DNA of 64,000 nucleotides from Pseudoalteromonas sp049257235 (GCF_049257235.1 NZ_JBMMUF010000005.1:241568-305567), one strand, 5' to 3'; shown: positions 26,661 to 36,374, counted from the first letter of the stretch. The notes: generated by a model not told the origin, from the sequence alone. Translations and numbers: made by a program.

Positions 26661-27767
26661 TTAATCAAGAAAGCTTACAAAGTCATCACGATGAATGAGC
26701 ATAGCGCCATTGTCATAACCCAACACTCGCTCTTTAGGTTCATTCGGGTGTGCCAAAACCAAGGCTAATTCTTCACTGTGATAGCGCGCCACGCCTTTGC
26801 CGATACTGTTACCCTCGGTATCAAACACTTGCACTAACTCTCCGCGTCGAAATTCGCCATCAAAAGCAGTGATCCCCACCAGCAGCAAACTTGCGCCATT
26901 TTTACGAATTGCATTTGCAGCGCCCGCATCAATATGAATATGCGCCTTGCTCACAGGACCCGCCAAAAGCCAGCGCTTATGAGTATTTTTAGGTGCTTTA
27001 AGGCTGACAAAACGCGTACCCAGTTGCTGCTCTAGGCAATTGATTATCACGTTATCACCATGACCGGCACTTATCACCACATCAACACCTGCATGACGGG
27101 CAATACTGGCTGCTTCAATTTTTGTGGCCATACCGCCGGTGCCCACAGCCGTGCCACTGCCACCAGCAAGCGCCTTGACCGTGTCATCAATATCACGAAT
27201 TTCAGGGATCAACTGCGCATCTGGGTTAGAGCGCGGATCGGCACTGAACAACCCAGGTTGGTCAGTCAATAACAGCAATTTATCAGCATCTGCAAGCACC
27301 GCAACGCGTGCAGAAAGGTTATCGTTATCACCAACCTTAATTTGCGCGGTGGCGACCGCATCATTTTCATTAATGATGGGCACAGCACCTTCTTTGAGCA
27401 ACGCAAGTAAGGTATCTCGCGCGTTGAGATAACGTTCACGGTCATCCAAGTCGGCGCGAGTCAGCAGCATTTGCCCAACAGGCACACCGTATAAGGCAAA
27501 CAAACTTTGCCATGTGTGCAATAATTGGCTTTGACCGATGGCCGCCAGCATCTGTTTTTGTGACAAAGTTTCATTATTGGGAGTGCGTCCAAGTAGCTCT
27601 CGTCCTGCCGCCACTGCACCGCTGGAAACCAGCACAATACGGTGTCCTGCCTTTTGCAATTGCACGCATTGGCGAACCAACTCAACCATGTGCGCTCTAT
27701 CTAGGCCTTGGCCATTATTGGTCAGCACACTGGTGCCTAATTTAATGACGATAGTTTGCGTTTGCAC
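26661..27767 (-). CDS. proB: Glutamate 5-kinase
   Basis: A 368-residue enzyme phosphorylating glutamate, the first step of proline synthesis. The amino-acid kinase domain shows VIKLGTSVLTNNG, VSSGAVAAGRELLG, INENDAVATAQIKVGDNDNLSARVA and VGTGGMATKIEAASIA. The C-terminal PUA domain covers about residues 275-365. Length equals E. coli ProB (367). The start is GTG at 27767 with GGAAGG upstream. proA is not adjacent here, unlike the E. coli proBA operon. Confidence 0.96.
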   Translation of the reverse strand: MQTQTIVIKLGTSVLTNNGQGLDRAHMVELVRQCVQLQKAGHRIVLVSSGAVAAGRELLGRTPNNETLSQKQMLAAIGQSQLLHTWQSLFALYGVPVGQMLLTRADLDDRERYLNARDTLLALLKEGAVPIINENDAVATAQIKVGDNDNLSARVAVLADADKLLLLTDQPGLFSADPRSNPDAQLIPEIRDIDDTVKALAGGSGTAVGTGGMATKIEAASIARHAGVDVVISAGHGDNVIINCLEQQLGTRFVSLKAPKNTHKRWLLAGPVSKAHIHIDAGAANAIRKNGASLLLVGITAFDGEFRRGELVQVFDTEGNSIGKGVARYHSEELALVLAHPNEPKERVLGYDNGAMLIHRDDFVSFLD

Positions 27768-27888
27768 TCGTCGCCTTCCTCACGTCCCAAAAACCCCATT
27801 ATTACCTTAATGTAGAGCGATTAAACAAGTTAATTTAATTCAAGTGTGCTAGCATCCGCTCACATTGTTATCAGCTAATTTTATACCT

Positions 27889-28836
27889 ATGCCTGCAAGT
27901 TTGTGCTTAATCATTGCAACCTTCCTGTGGGGAAGTTCATTTATTTCTTTGAAATACGCCATCGGTGCGTATGACCCAGCAATTGTTATTTTCTTGCGTA
28001 TGCTCACCACGCTCGCAGTGTGCTTGTGTTTGTGGCGCTTCGTAAAGCGCTTCACCTACCAAAGTGGCGACTGGAAGTACTTGTTTGGTATGAGTTTAGC
28101 TGAGCCTTGCTTGTACTTTTTATTCGAAGGTCATGCCATGGAGTACACATCGGCATCACAAGCCGGAGTGATCGTGTCATGCTTGCCGTTAATCGTTGCC
28201 GTGCTGGCTTTTTTCATGCTTAAAGAGCACATTAGCCGCGCTATCATCGTTGGTTTTACCCTCTGTATTGGCGGAAGTATTTTATTAACTATGGTATCGC
28301 CAAGCTCTGAGCAGGCACCAAACCCGCTGCTTGGCAACACGCTTGAATTTATGGCCATGGTTTGCGCGGCGTTTTATACCGTCAGCGTTAAACATTTGAG
28401 TGCTCGCTACTCACCGCTGACCCTCATCGCCTTGCAAGGTTTGGCAGGGTCGATATTCTTTGCCCCATTTTTATTCTTTGTTGACGTGCCACAAGAGCAT
28501 GACCCGATTGCGTTTGCCCATATTCTGTACTTAGGCACCTTTGTGACGCTCGGCGCGTACGGCATGTATAACTACGCTATTAGTAAAGTATCGGTGCTCA
28601 CAGCCGCCGCCTACTCAAACCTGATCCCTATTTTCACTTTGCTGCTCAGTGCCATCGTCTTGAGTGAAGTATTAACACTATGGCAATGGCTCAGTATTGG
28701 CGTGGTCTTTATTGGCGTCATGGTAAGCCAGCGCCATCAGGCTGTGGTAGTCGATTTAGAAGAAGACGACGATAGCTTGGATGCCGATACTAATAAGCGC
28801 AGCTCAGTGCCTGACACGGGCGAGTTAAAGGGATAA
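27889..28836 (+). CDS. EamA/DMT family transporter
   Basis: A 315-residue inner-membrane drug/metabolite transporter-type permease with ten predicted helices in two EamA repeats. The first starts CLIIATFLWGSSFISLKYAIG and the second LEFMAMVCAAFYTVSVKHLSA. The last helix ends near VFIGVMVSQRH. A hydrophilic acidic tail of about 35 residues (VVVDLEEDDDSLDADTNK) follows, longer than usual, and its coding sequence overlaps the convergent sortase gene by 100 bases. The ATG at 27889 is chosen; a TTG at 27865 would add eight residues. Substrate unknown. Confidence 0.85.
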   Translation: MPASLCLIIATFLWGSSFISLKYAIGAYDPAIVIFLRMLTTLAVCLCLWRFVKRFTYQSGDWKYLFGMSLAEPCLYFLFEGHAMEYTSASQAGVIVSCLPLIVAVLAFFMLKEHISRAIIVGFTLCIGGSILLTMVSPSSEQAPNPLLGNTLEFMAMVCAAFYTVSVKHLSARYSPLTLIALQGLAGSIFFAPFLFFVDVPQEHDPIAFAHILYLGTFVTLGAYGMYNYAISKVSVLTAAAYSNLIPIFTLLLSAIVLSEVLTLWQWLSIGVVFIGVMVSQRHQAVVVDLEEDDDSLDADTNKRSSVPDTGELKG

Positions 28837-29345
28837 CAGGTCACGAGATGCAATCCATCACGCGAGGCTAACTCGGTCTCGCTTTGATGCACCACCTGTT
28901 TACTATCAACACGATAACGCTGAGTTTTACCATTACTTAATGTTAACTCGATTTCATCCCCCACACCTACATGGCGCAAAAACGCAAAGTGGGTATCATT
29001 ATGAGCCGCAATAACACTCCCTCCATGCTCTGTGAGTGGCGCCGACGCCAAGTCATGTGCTGGTGCAAAGGCTAAATTACGGCCACTACTACCTGATAGC
29101 ACATAGCGTTCAATAGCCAGTGAGGGCACTGAAAGTTTGGCTACCACATGTGTATCGGCGTAGTACCAAGGCGCAACATGCGCACCTTGATTTTGCACGC
29201 TTTGCTGCCACGCTCGCTCAATGAGTTGTTGCGCCAACCATGCCTTACCTTGCATATAGGCGCCATGAGCAAAGAAGCTTGCGCCTAACAGCAATAAACC
29301 TATAAAAACAGTTTGATATAAATACATCTGCGCGAACTTAGTCAT
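28737..29345 (-). CDS. Class GN (proteobacterial dedicated) sortase
   Basis: A 202-residue membrane transpeptidase of the class found in marine proteobacteria. The N-terminal anchor is about residues 8-30 (MYLYQTVFIGLLLLGASFFA). The catalytic His is in VIAAHNDTHFAF, the nucleophile Cys in LHLVTCYPF and the Arg in GTELRLLV. A Ser-rich tail (KLSSSSSKSTTTA) runs past the usual end and overlaps the EamA gene on the other strand. The ATG at 29345 has AGAGGA upstream and overlaps the end of its target gene by eight bases. It should cleave and transfer the sorting signal of the neighbouring VIT/VWA protein. Confidence 0.9.
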   Translation of the reverse strand: MTKFAQMYLYQTVFIGLLLLGASFFAHGAYMQGKAWLAQQLIERAWQQSVQNQGAHVAPWYYADTHVVAKLSVPSLAIERYVLSGSSGRNLAFAPAHDLASAPLTEHGGSVIAAHNDTHFAFLRHVGVGDEIELTLSNGKTQRYRVDSKQVVHQSETELASRDGLHLVTCYPFNSPVSGTELRLLVSASKLSSSSSKSTTTA

Positions 29346-31371
29346 AGCATCCTCTCCCATATCGTCTGTGCCAAAGCACAGATAACAGCAACAACAGTGC
29401 GCCTAACATCATTTGCCATACAGATTGGCCATCTGTTTGCGCAAAGCGCATCACGCTTTGACCTTTAGCAATGCTGTTACTTACTTGCTCATCATGTTGC
29501 GCTACGTCAGAAGTCGGCTGTTCTTCAACGGCTATAAAGGCTGTAAATGGACTCAATAGTTGATGCTCTAGAGCCAAATCCAATACCTTTTGCCTGACCT
29601 GTTCATGAGGCTGATACAGCAACAAAGAGGCTATTTGCTGCCTTGCCCACAGCCTAGCCACCGCTTCCCCTTGTGGGTAGTTTTTACTGTGCTCATGCAT
29701 CGGCATATTTAAACGCAATGGACCATATTGAGTGGTGGCATCGACATATATATCTTGGTGTTGCGGCTCAAGCTTGATAGCCACCATCAAGGGTTCATCA
29801 AAGTACAAATCGGGCAATGGTTGCGGCCAATATGACAGCGACTGTGCAGCTGAACCACTGAGCACTACGTCACGCATCGCAGGGTTTTGCAAGCGCGTGA
29901 ATAACCCCTTCATTTGCGTATTTACCTCAGAGCTGTCGCTGATGAAGGTGAATGAGCCACGACCAACATGCGCTGCACGACGCATAAAATAGCCATTAGG
30001 AGCACTGCCTATACCCACAGTAAATAGTCGACTACCGCCCAGCTTGCGCTTTACTAAGTCAAATAATGCTTGCTCATTACCCACACTGCCATCGGTTAGA
30101 AACACCACTTGGCGTACATAGTCATCGTGGTACTTACCATCAAGGGCTAACTCCAGCGCACCTGCGATTTCGGTGCCGCCATCGGCATCAAGTTGATACA
30201 CAAAACGCAACGCTTCGGCGCGATTAAACTCGTTCGCTATCACCGCTTGCGAGCGAAACAAGCGTGCGGTGCTATCAAAATCAATGATATTAAAGCTGTC
30301 TTCACTGTCGAGGTTGTCTAGCGCGTAAAACAGAGCTTGTTTGGCCGCATCCATCGAGCTTCCATGCATTGAACCTGAGCTATCAATCACAAAGATGATC
30401 TCTCTGTTTATGCGCTGATTAGCGGCAAATTGCTCACTCGGCGGCATCAGCATTAACAACCCATAGTCCCCCGTTTTTGCACTTTGGCGAAAGAATGCCG
30501 CCTGTGCTTTGTTACTCGGCGCGACCGTGGCCTTGAGCACAAAATCATGGTCCATATTGTCATCGGTTAAATGCACTCGATAGCGCCCAAAACTTGGATT
30601 ACTAATAGTTGCAGGAAATTGCGGGGTTTGAATCTGAGCCAACTCTAAACCAAAGTCGATGTCGATATCCAAGGTCAAACGAGGCGCTCGATGCGGCTCA
30701 ATGCGGTTTTGCTGCTCGCTGACTCTAGGCGTAAATTTAGGTGCTAACCAGCCAAACTGAGCACGCTCTGGCGACTCCGAAAACACCGACGACATAGACT
30801 CAACATCAAATTGCTGTGGATGATAGCGCGGTGTAAAGGTCATGGGTAAACGCACACTCATCTGCGCGCCACGAAAGGCTATCATTTCTTGATACTCGAG
30901 GGTGATAGAGACCTGCTCCCCCGGCCCCAAATTAGCCAACTGCGAGCTGAACATATTAGCCCGTTGCTGTTTGACTAGCGCGGCACGTTTTCCAGAGCGT
31001 TTTGCAGCCTGATATTGGCGCTCTGCCTGTTGTTTTTCCGCTATTTTGCCGACAATTTTACGCTCCCCGACCGTCATCACCATGGCATGAACGGCACTCT
31101 CACTTGGCAAAGGAAACACATAACGGGCATTAACCGCAAAAGGGTGGCGATTAACAAACACTTGAGTGACTTGCACATGATTTATTAGCCCAGTGATGTT
31201 CATCTTTGCCTCGGTGCTGAGCAACACCCCAGGGGCAACCTGCGCGCCTTGCACATCTTCAAAGTTCAGTTGGGCTTTGGGCCCCTCATTTGCTTCGCTG
31301 GCAACAGACATAAAGAGAGAAAAAAGGCCCACAGCGAACGCTGTGAGCACTTTGCTAGGACGACTCAACAT
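29338..31371 (-). CDS. Marine proteobacterial sortase target protein (VIT-VWA)
   Basis: A 677-residue exported protein. A signal peptide ends near SVASEA. A vault/inter-alpha-trypsin (VIT) domain covers about residues 35-165 (INHVQVTQVFVNRHPFAVNARYVF begins the recognisable part). A von Willebrand A domain about 325-500 carries the metal-ion site VIDSSGSMHGSS (DxSxS) and VVFLTDGSVGNE. At the C-terminus a hydrophobic segment (MMLGALLLLLSVLW) and basic HRRYGR form the sorting-signal tripartite layout. The expected LPxTG-like motif is degenerate (FAQTDG). The sortase gene overlaps its end. Probably surface or periplasmic adhesion-type function. Confidence 0.9.
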   Translation of the reverse strand: MLSRPSKVLTAFAVGLFSLFMSVASEANEGPKAQLNFEDVQGAQVAPGVLLSTEAKMNITGLINHVQVTQVFVNRHPFAVNARYVFPLPSESAVHAMVMTVGERKIVGKIAEKQQAERQYQAAKRSGKRAALVKQQRANMFSSQLANLGPGEQVSITLEYQEMIAFRGAQMSVRLPMTFTPRYHPQQFDVESMSSVFSESPERAQFGWLAPKFTPRVSEQQNRIEPHRAPRLTLDIDIDFGLELAQIQTPQFPATISNPSFGRYRVHLTDDNMDHDFVLKATVAPSNKAQAAFFRQSAKTGDYGLLMLMPPSEQFAANQRINREIIFVIDSSGSMHGSSMDAAKQALFYALDNLDSEDSFNIIDFDSTARLFRSQAVIANEFNRAEALRFVYQLDADGGTEIAGALELALDGKYHDDYVRQVVFLTDGSVGNEQALFDLVKRKLGGSRLFTVGIGSAPNGYFMRRAAHVGRGSFTFISDSSEVNTQMKGLFTRLQNPAMRDVVLSGSAAQSLSYWPQPLPDLYFDEPLMVAIKLEPQHQDIYVDATTQYGPLRLNMPMHEHSKNYPQGEAVARLWARQQIASLLLYQPHEQVRQKVLDLALEHQLLSPFTAFIAVEEQPTSDVAQHDEQVSNSIAKGQSVMRFAQTDGQSVWQMMLGALLLLLSVLWHRRYGRGCYD

Positions 31372-31398
31372 AAAAAGCTCCTCGTCGCGATGGACTAA

Positions 31399-32115
31399 TT
31401 AGTTTTTAGCCATTTGACTTTGCACCTGCGGGCGCGCAGTCAAGGTGACTCGACGGTCGAAAAAGTTAGTTTCGTATTCATTGCCATTAGCGACAATGCG
31501 GTGTTCACCGTGCCCCTGAGCATAAAGCTGATTGTCTGCAACACCTTGATTTACCAAATAACTTGCTACAGCGTCAGCGCGACGTTGTGACAAACTCAAG
31601 TTGGCTTGCTCGTCGCCTTGTACATCGGCATAGCCATTGAGATTCAAACTTAAATCAGGCTTGCGCTTGAGGATCATTGCCACATGATCAAGCTGCTCAG
31701 CAAAATGGGGTTCGATAGTCGCGGAGCCTGAACGAAATTGCACAGTCATCGCTAACAAGTTATCGATGCGCGCTTGCTCTAGGCGGTTTTGCTCATCTTC
31801 TAAGGCATTGATTTGTGCCATCAGGTGGCGATTTTGCGCCAGTGAATCTTGCAGTTGCTCATCAGTGCCCTGATATTGGCTCAGCATCACCGCTTGCTTA
31901 TCAATGGTATTGTCTGCGGCTTCTTTTTCGCCGATGAGCGCGCCAACAAAAGCTCCAGCAATGGCCCCTACTGGGCCGCCAACCAGTGCACCAAAGGCCG
32001 CGCCGCCGCCCATTCCCCAGGCTGTTTCAGTGGCCATTTCCTTTTGCTCTTTTGCCATTACTGGTGTGCTTAGAATCACAGTTGCAAGTGCTGTTGCTAA
32101 AAGTTGCTTTTTCAT
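31399..32115 (-). CDS. pdsO: Sortase-associated OmpA-family protein PdsO
   Basis: A 238-residue protein with signal peptide (KKQLLATALATVILSTPVMA), a glycine-zipper region (GGGAAFGALVGGPVGAIAGA, about residues 33-52), a coiled-coil linker and an OmpA C-terminal peptidoglycan-binding domain (about 115-230: VQFRSGSATIEPHF, LNLNGYADVQGDEQANLSLSQRR). This matches the PdsO protein encoded with proteobacterial dedicated sortases. The ATG at 32115 has AAGGGTG upstream and is preferred to a GTG three codons earlier. First gene of the pdsO-target-sortase operon, 27 bases before the target gene. Confidence 0.88.
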   Translation of the reverse strand: MKKQLLATALATVILSTPVMAKEQKEMATETAWGMGGGAAFGALVGGPVGAIAGAFVGALIGEKEAADNTIDKQAVMLSQYQGTDEQLQDSLAQNRHLMAQINALEDEQNRLEQARIDNLLAMTVQFRSGSATIEPHFAEQLDHVAMILKRKPDLSLNLNGYADVQGDEQANLSLSQRRADAVASYLVNQGVADNQLYAQGHGEHRIVANGNEYETNFFDRRVTLTARPQVQSQMAKN

Positions 32116-32330
32116 TGTCTTCACCCTTCATTACTCAGTTGGTTTGGTTGATGGCGAGAGCATGTGGTTGGTATCTCGCCTTGCTTGGAAGTAATTAAAA
32201 CAAGGCACAGTGGCAACAAGTGGGAGCAAATGAGGATCAATGAAGGGCAATTATGGCGACAATATGGCAACTCTTAGCGCCAGCTTAACAGCTATAAAAT
32301 CAGGTGGTTATAGATGAATAACAGGTGAAC

Positions 32331-33158
32331 TTAGTAAGTGAAACGACGTAATTGTGTATCGTGTAAAGCAGGCCATAAAGTCCTGACTTGCGCTTTAAAT
32401 GGTGCAAGACTTCCCGAGGTCATTAACGCAATATTACCTTGCCCGTGTGGTTTTAGCGCGCACTCTCCTAAACGACGCTGCACCTGACGCGCGACCGCGT
32501 GCTCTGTGGTAATGATACGAACATGCTTCGGTACGACATTAGCCAATGCCTTTGCCACAAACGCATAGTGCGTACACCCTAAAACGAGGGTATCTACGCC
32601 TTGATTGAGCAATGGCTGAGTATATTGCCGTAACATAGACTCAATGTGCTCACCCTCGAGCTTAAGCGCTTCAATGCTTGGCGCTAGTTCAGGGCACGGT
32701 TGATACACAATTTCCCCGTGACCTTGCAATTGGCGTTCACACAAGCGCTGAAAACTCGATGATGCAATTGTTGAGGGAGTTGCAAGAACACCAATAATGC
32801 CCGTTTGACTATTCGCTAAAGCCGGTTTGACACCTGGCTCCACACCGATAATGGGAATATCAGTGCGTGCTCTGAGGGTTGATATTGCCGCCATCGTCGC
32901 AGTATTGCAGGCGACTACAATGGCTTTGCTGCCTTGCTTGCAAAAATGACTCACAATGGTGTCACAGCGCTTGAGTACTTGCTCAGTGCTTTTACTGCCA
33001 TAGGGCATAAACCCTGTATCAGCAATGTACATAATATCTTCACTTGGAAGCAGTTGATGTACTGCTTGAGCAACAGATATACCGCCTATTCCTGAGTCAA
33101 AAATACCAATGGGAAGATGAAGCAAAACAACGTACACACTAAAAACGACTAGGCGCAA
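32331..33158 (-). CDS. murI: Glutamate racemase
   Basis: A 275-residue cofactor-independent racemase supplying D-glutamate for peptidoglycan. The two catalytic cysteines are in VVACNTATMAAI and VLGCTHYAFVA, and the N-terminal IGIFDSGIGGISVAQAV is the family start. The residues before it (MRLVVFSVYVVLLHLP) look non-native: the TTG at 33158 is the longest form, while GTG 33137 or TTG 33125 may be the true start. None has a good ribosome-binding site. Stands alone between pdsO and the peptidase gene. Confidence 0.92.
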   Translation of the reverse strand: MRLVVFSVYVVLLHLPIGIFDSGIGGISVAQAVHQLLPSEDIMYIADTGFMPYGSKSTEQVLKRCDTIVSHFCKQGSKAIVVACNTATMAAISTLRARTDIPIIGVEPGVKPALANSQTGIIGVLATPSTIASSSFQRLCERQLQGHGEIVYQPCPELAPSIEALKLEGEHIESMLRQYTQPLLNQGVDTLVLGCTHYAFVAKALANVVPKHVRIITTEHAVARQVQRRLGECALKPHGQGNIALMTSGSLAPFKAQVRTLWPALHDTQLRRFTY

Positions 33159-33220
33159 ATCTTAAGGGGTTTACTGGCAAATGCCAATATGGTGGTGATA
33201 TTTGCCGGGCTAAAATACAC

Positions 33221-33252
33221 AAGGCGCCGAGCAAACTGCATGCTCAGCGCCT
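33221..33252 (-). terminator. Hairpin downstream of the M14 peptidase gene
   Basis: AAGGCGC-C-GAGCA and TGCTC-A-GCGCCTT pair with one mismatch around a seven-base loop, about 27 bases after the peptidase stop. The minus-strand tail TGTGTATTTT is weakly U-rich. Likely terminator separating the peptidase from murI. Confidence 0.65.
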
Positions 33253-33278
33253 TATCTAATGATTGTTTATTGAGCGAG

Positions 33279-36155
33279 TTAGAGGTTAATAACGTGTCTC
33301 GCTCCTAGTCCTGGACCATAAACTATTGCGTTCAGCAATAGTCTCGCCGTGCCTTTGGTCGCGCCGCGGAAGTTTGGCATATTAGCAAACATGATAATTT
33401 GCCCATTACCTTTTGACTCCCGTGTTAGATAAGCAGTATTACTCATACGCTGCGCTGCTTCAGGCCAAAGTAAGCCACTCATACGCACATACAAGTCTTG
33501 CCCTTTTGGTACTGTTGCCCACCCAATCATACGCTGCTGTGCTTTATCGTTATCAGCCATCACGCCATAGCGCACAACTGCATCCACGCCTTGTTTGGCC
33601 ATAAATAATGGCACATCGCCTGCCAAAATCGGTAGTTGCGCATCCACACCATAACTCAGCCAATGTTGCTGATCTGTGCGTCCTGCCAAAATAGCACCTG
33701 AGGGCATAAACGTTGCCGTCCAATCATGCCATTGCTCCAACTGCTCTTTACTCATGGGTTTAATGCTTTCTTCTTTATCCCATGGGAAGTCTAAGCTTGC
33801 AGACACAGTATGTGCATTTACGAGGTTGTTATTGGCAATCACATCTTGGGTTGCTTGCCATTCACGCATGAGCGCCAGATCGTAATCTTTCGCCTTTTCA
33901 AAGCTTTGCTTTAACAACGATACATTCGAAAATTCCTCTTGCGCGGCCAACTGTGCAGCTGAATTACCATTGACGATTAGGGTGCCACCATTTTCCACCC
34001 ATTTGTTGAGTGCACCGACATTCGCTTTGGACAGCTCTCCATACCAACGACTGGGCACAATGATCACGTTGTATGGGCGTAAATCACTAAACGACAGCAA
34101 CTCTTGATTTAGATGACTATGACGTATGCCCAATTCAGTATCGAGCAAGTGCCACATTGAGCCTATATCCCCCGGCGCAATGCCATTTTGACTGATAAAC
34201 GCCACCTTAGGCGTAACCAAGAGTTTAAAGTTTTCACCACCAATATCAGGAAGATCACCCTGCCCAAGTCCGGCAGTTACACCAAGAGCCGTTACTTTGA
34301 CCTCTTTGGCGGTGGTGTCGAGCACATTAAGAAGCTCGGCATCACTCATTACGTTGTCGTATTTGTTAACCACAACAGAGCCACGATTAAAGTTTCTCTC
34401 ATCAAACACGCCCGCCTTATCAAGCACACGAACTTTAACCCCAAACTCAAGTAAACGAGCCGCAAACGCGAGTGCAGCATCATTAGCGCCATCAACCATG
34501 TATGCGATAGCACCTTGTTTATCCGCCACCCCAAACTCTGCTGGGCGCTCATATTCGCTCATATTATCGGCAATGTGCTCGGCCACCTCCAATGCTGGCA
34601 AGCCAAACATCATAGACACGTTCCATGCGGTAGTGTCGTACATGATAGAGCTGCCATCACGCAAGGTTTTTTGTCTTTCCTCGAGTAGTACAGAATCTTT
34701 AAGTTCGGCATCAAACTCCATCATTGTAGCCAGCAACGGCGCATCATATTGGCGATTTGGAATAACGATTGAGCCAGCGGGAATAGTTGCTCCTTGCTCC
34801 TGCCCTAAATGGTTCTTGGCCTTGCGCACCTTTTGGCTCTTCGTTGTGACGCCATAGTCGATACCCTGTAAATCCAAAACATCAAGCAGTCGATTGAGTC
34901 GCGAGGTGTTGTCTGTTGGCAAAATGACAAAACTACGCTGCCCATATCGCCCTTTCGGGTCGATGTGCGCTAGACGGTTTTGTACAAAATCCTTGTACAT
35001 CGCTTTGCTATATTTTTGCAGCGTGTGCAAGTTGGCAAGGGAGCTCACATATTGGTGGTCAACCGACTCTTTGTAAGTCCGAATATTGCCATTTCTAAGA
35101 CGAACACCATCTTCAGCAGTACGTGCTTGTTCATACAGAATATGCAAAGAGCCTTTGTATTCCGCATAGTTTGAGTAACCAGGGTAGAGGTTCTCAAACC
35201 ACTCACCGGTGTAATATGGCCAATTCTTTTTATCGAATTCACCTGCATGCTCCTGTGCAAACACCTCACTCCATTGTCGAGTGCTTGCTGGAATATTCAC
35301 ATTCAAAGGCTCACGAGGTGGCCCCATCAAAAAGGTGTCTAATGCCCCCATTTCATGCGCATCAATCATCAATTGCGGAAACCATTGATTAATCGCTTTA
35401 ATTCGCCCTTTAGACTCGGGGTTTACGGCAAAGTAAAAGTCCCTATTGAGGTCAAAATAATAGTGATTAGTTCTGCCAAATGGCCATGCACCACTGTGCA
35501 ATAACGATTGCGTGTCGAAATTGGGTGCTGTACCACGGTTTTCTTGAAGTCGCTTGGTGAAACGCGCGCGCCCATCCGGATTCATGATTGGGTCAACCAA
35601 AATCACCAGATCATTGAGCATACTTTCTATTTTCGGGTCTTTAGAAGCGAGCAGTTGATAAATGAGCGCTAATGACGCATCTGAACCTGAGGATTCATTA
35701 CCATGGATACTGTAGGCCATCCACGCTGTTCCCGGTGTTTGTTCAATCAAGGTGTCAATCTCACCTTTTGATAAAGAGTCCGGTTCGCTTAATTTTTGGA
35801 TATTTGCTTTGATGTTTTCAAGGTTAGCAAGATTGTCCTTGGAGCTAATGATGAGGTAGTGCAAAGGTCGCCCCTCATAACTGCGCGCATATTCGATAAT
35901 CTGTGCTTTATCGCTTTGCTCAGCCCATAAATTTACAAGCTCAGATATTTGCTCAGGAGTGGCTGTTCGCTGCCCAACATCAAAACCGAGCACAGCGTTT
36001 GCAGGCGTAATACTGGCATCATATTCCCCCTGATGCAGAGGTTGATACTGTGCACTGGGCAGTGCAGTCGGCTTCATCAGCACAGTCGCGTGTACACTTG
36101 ATACAAGCATGGCGCTGCCCAGTGCAGCGGTAGAAAGCACCCTGTTTAGCTTCAT
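33279..36155 (-). CDS. Secreted M14 family zinc carboxypeptidase, large multidomain
   Basis: A 958-residue exported protein with signal peptide (VLSTAALGSAMLVSSVHA). The M14 domain (about residues 60-370) has the zinc ligands in SIHGNESSGSD (His151, Glu154), the VDPIMNPDGRARFTKR segment with substrate-binding Asn/Arg, and a third ligand His in DAHEMG. After this come a middle region of unknown fold and a class I amidotransferase-like segment near residues 650-760 (LLVTPKVAFISQNG, NVIIVPSRWYGELS, VENGGTLIVNG). Probably a periplasmic or extracellular peptidase for nutrient proteins. AGGAAA precedes the ATG. Substrate preference cannot be read. Confidence 0.88.
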   Translation of the reverse strand: MKLNRVLSTAALGSAMLVSSVHATVLMKPTALPSAQYQPLHQGEYDASITPANAVLGFDVGQRTATPEQISELVNLWAEQSDKAQIIEYARSYEGRPLHYLIISSKDNLANLENIKANIQKLSEPDSLSKGEIDTLIEQTPGTAWMAYSIHGNESSGSDASLALIYQLLASKDPKIESMLNDLVILVDPIMNPDGRARFTKRLQENRGTAPNFDTQSLLHSGAWPFGRTNHYYFDLNRDFYFAVNPESKGRIKAINQWFPQLMIDAHEMGALDTFLMGPPREPLNVNIPASTRQWSEVFAQEHAGEFDKKNWPYYTGEWFENLYPGYSNYAEYKGSLHILYEQARTAEDGVRLRNGNIRTYKESVDHQYVSSLANLHTLQKYSKAMYKDFVQNRLAHIDPKGRYGQRSFVILPTDNTSRLNRLLDVLDLQGIDYGVTTKSQKVRKAKNHLGQEQGATIPAGSIVIPNRQYDAPLLATMMEFDAELKDSVLLEERQKTLRDGSSIMYDTTAWNVSMMFGLPALEVAEHIADNMSEYERPAEFGVADKQGAIAYMVDGANDAALAFAARLLEFGVKVRVLDKAGVFDERNFNRGSVVVNKYDNVMSDAELLNVLDTTAKEVKVTALGVTAGLGQGDLPDIGGENFKLLVTPKVAFISQNGIAPGDIGSMWHLLDTELGIRHSHLNQELLSFSDLRPYNVIIVPSRWYGELSKANVGALNKWVENGGTLIVNGNSAAQLAAQEEFSNVSLLKQSFEKAKDYDLALMREWQATQDVIANNNLVNAHTVSASLDFPWDKEESIKPMSKEQLEQWHDWTATFMPSGAILAGRTDQQHWLSYGVDAQLPILAGDVPLFMAKQGVDAVVRYGVMADNDKAQQRMIGWATVPKGQDLYVRMSGLLWPEAAQRMSNTAYLTRESKGNGQIIMFANMPNFRGATKGTARLLLNAIVYGPGLGARHVINL

Positions 36156-36374
36156 AAAATTTCCTTTGTTATTATAAATTTATGCACATCTAATATAGCA
36201 GCTGAATTAGCTGCTGCGCATATTTCAGGCTAAAGTACAGGATAATAACATGGAAAATATACGCACCTTAAAAGCAAGCGAGTACAGCACTGACTTCTAT
36301 ATATCTGGCTATTAGCGTATTGTGAGTAATAAAGAAGGCCTAATGAAGCCTGATAATAACTATTGAGGGAACAC

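Noticed and set aside
30000..31371. Chemotaxis- or colicin-like gene from the VWA domain
   Set aside because: VIT plus VWA plus C-terminal sorting tail next to a class GN sortase fits the marine sortase target much better.
34297..34857. 186-residue frame opposite the M14 peptidase gene
   Set aside because: Antisense to a well supported coding region; low-complexity Ser/Ala/Thr composition with no domain motif.
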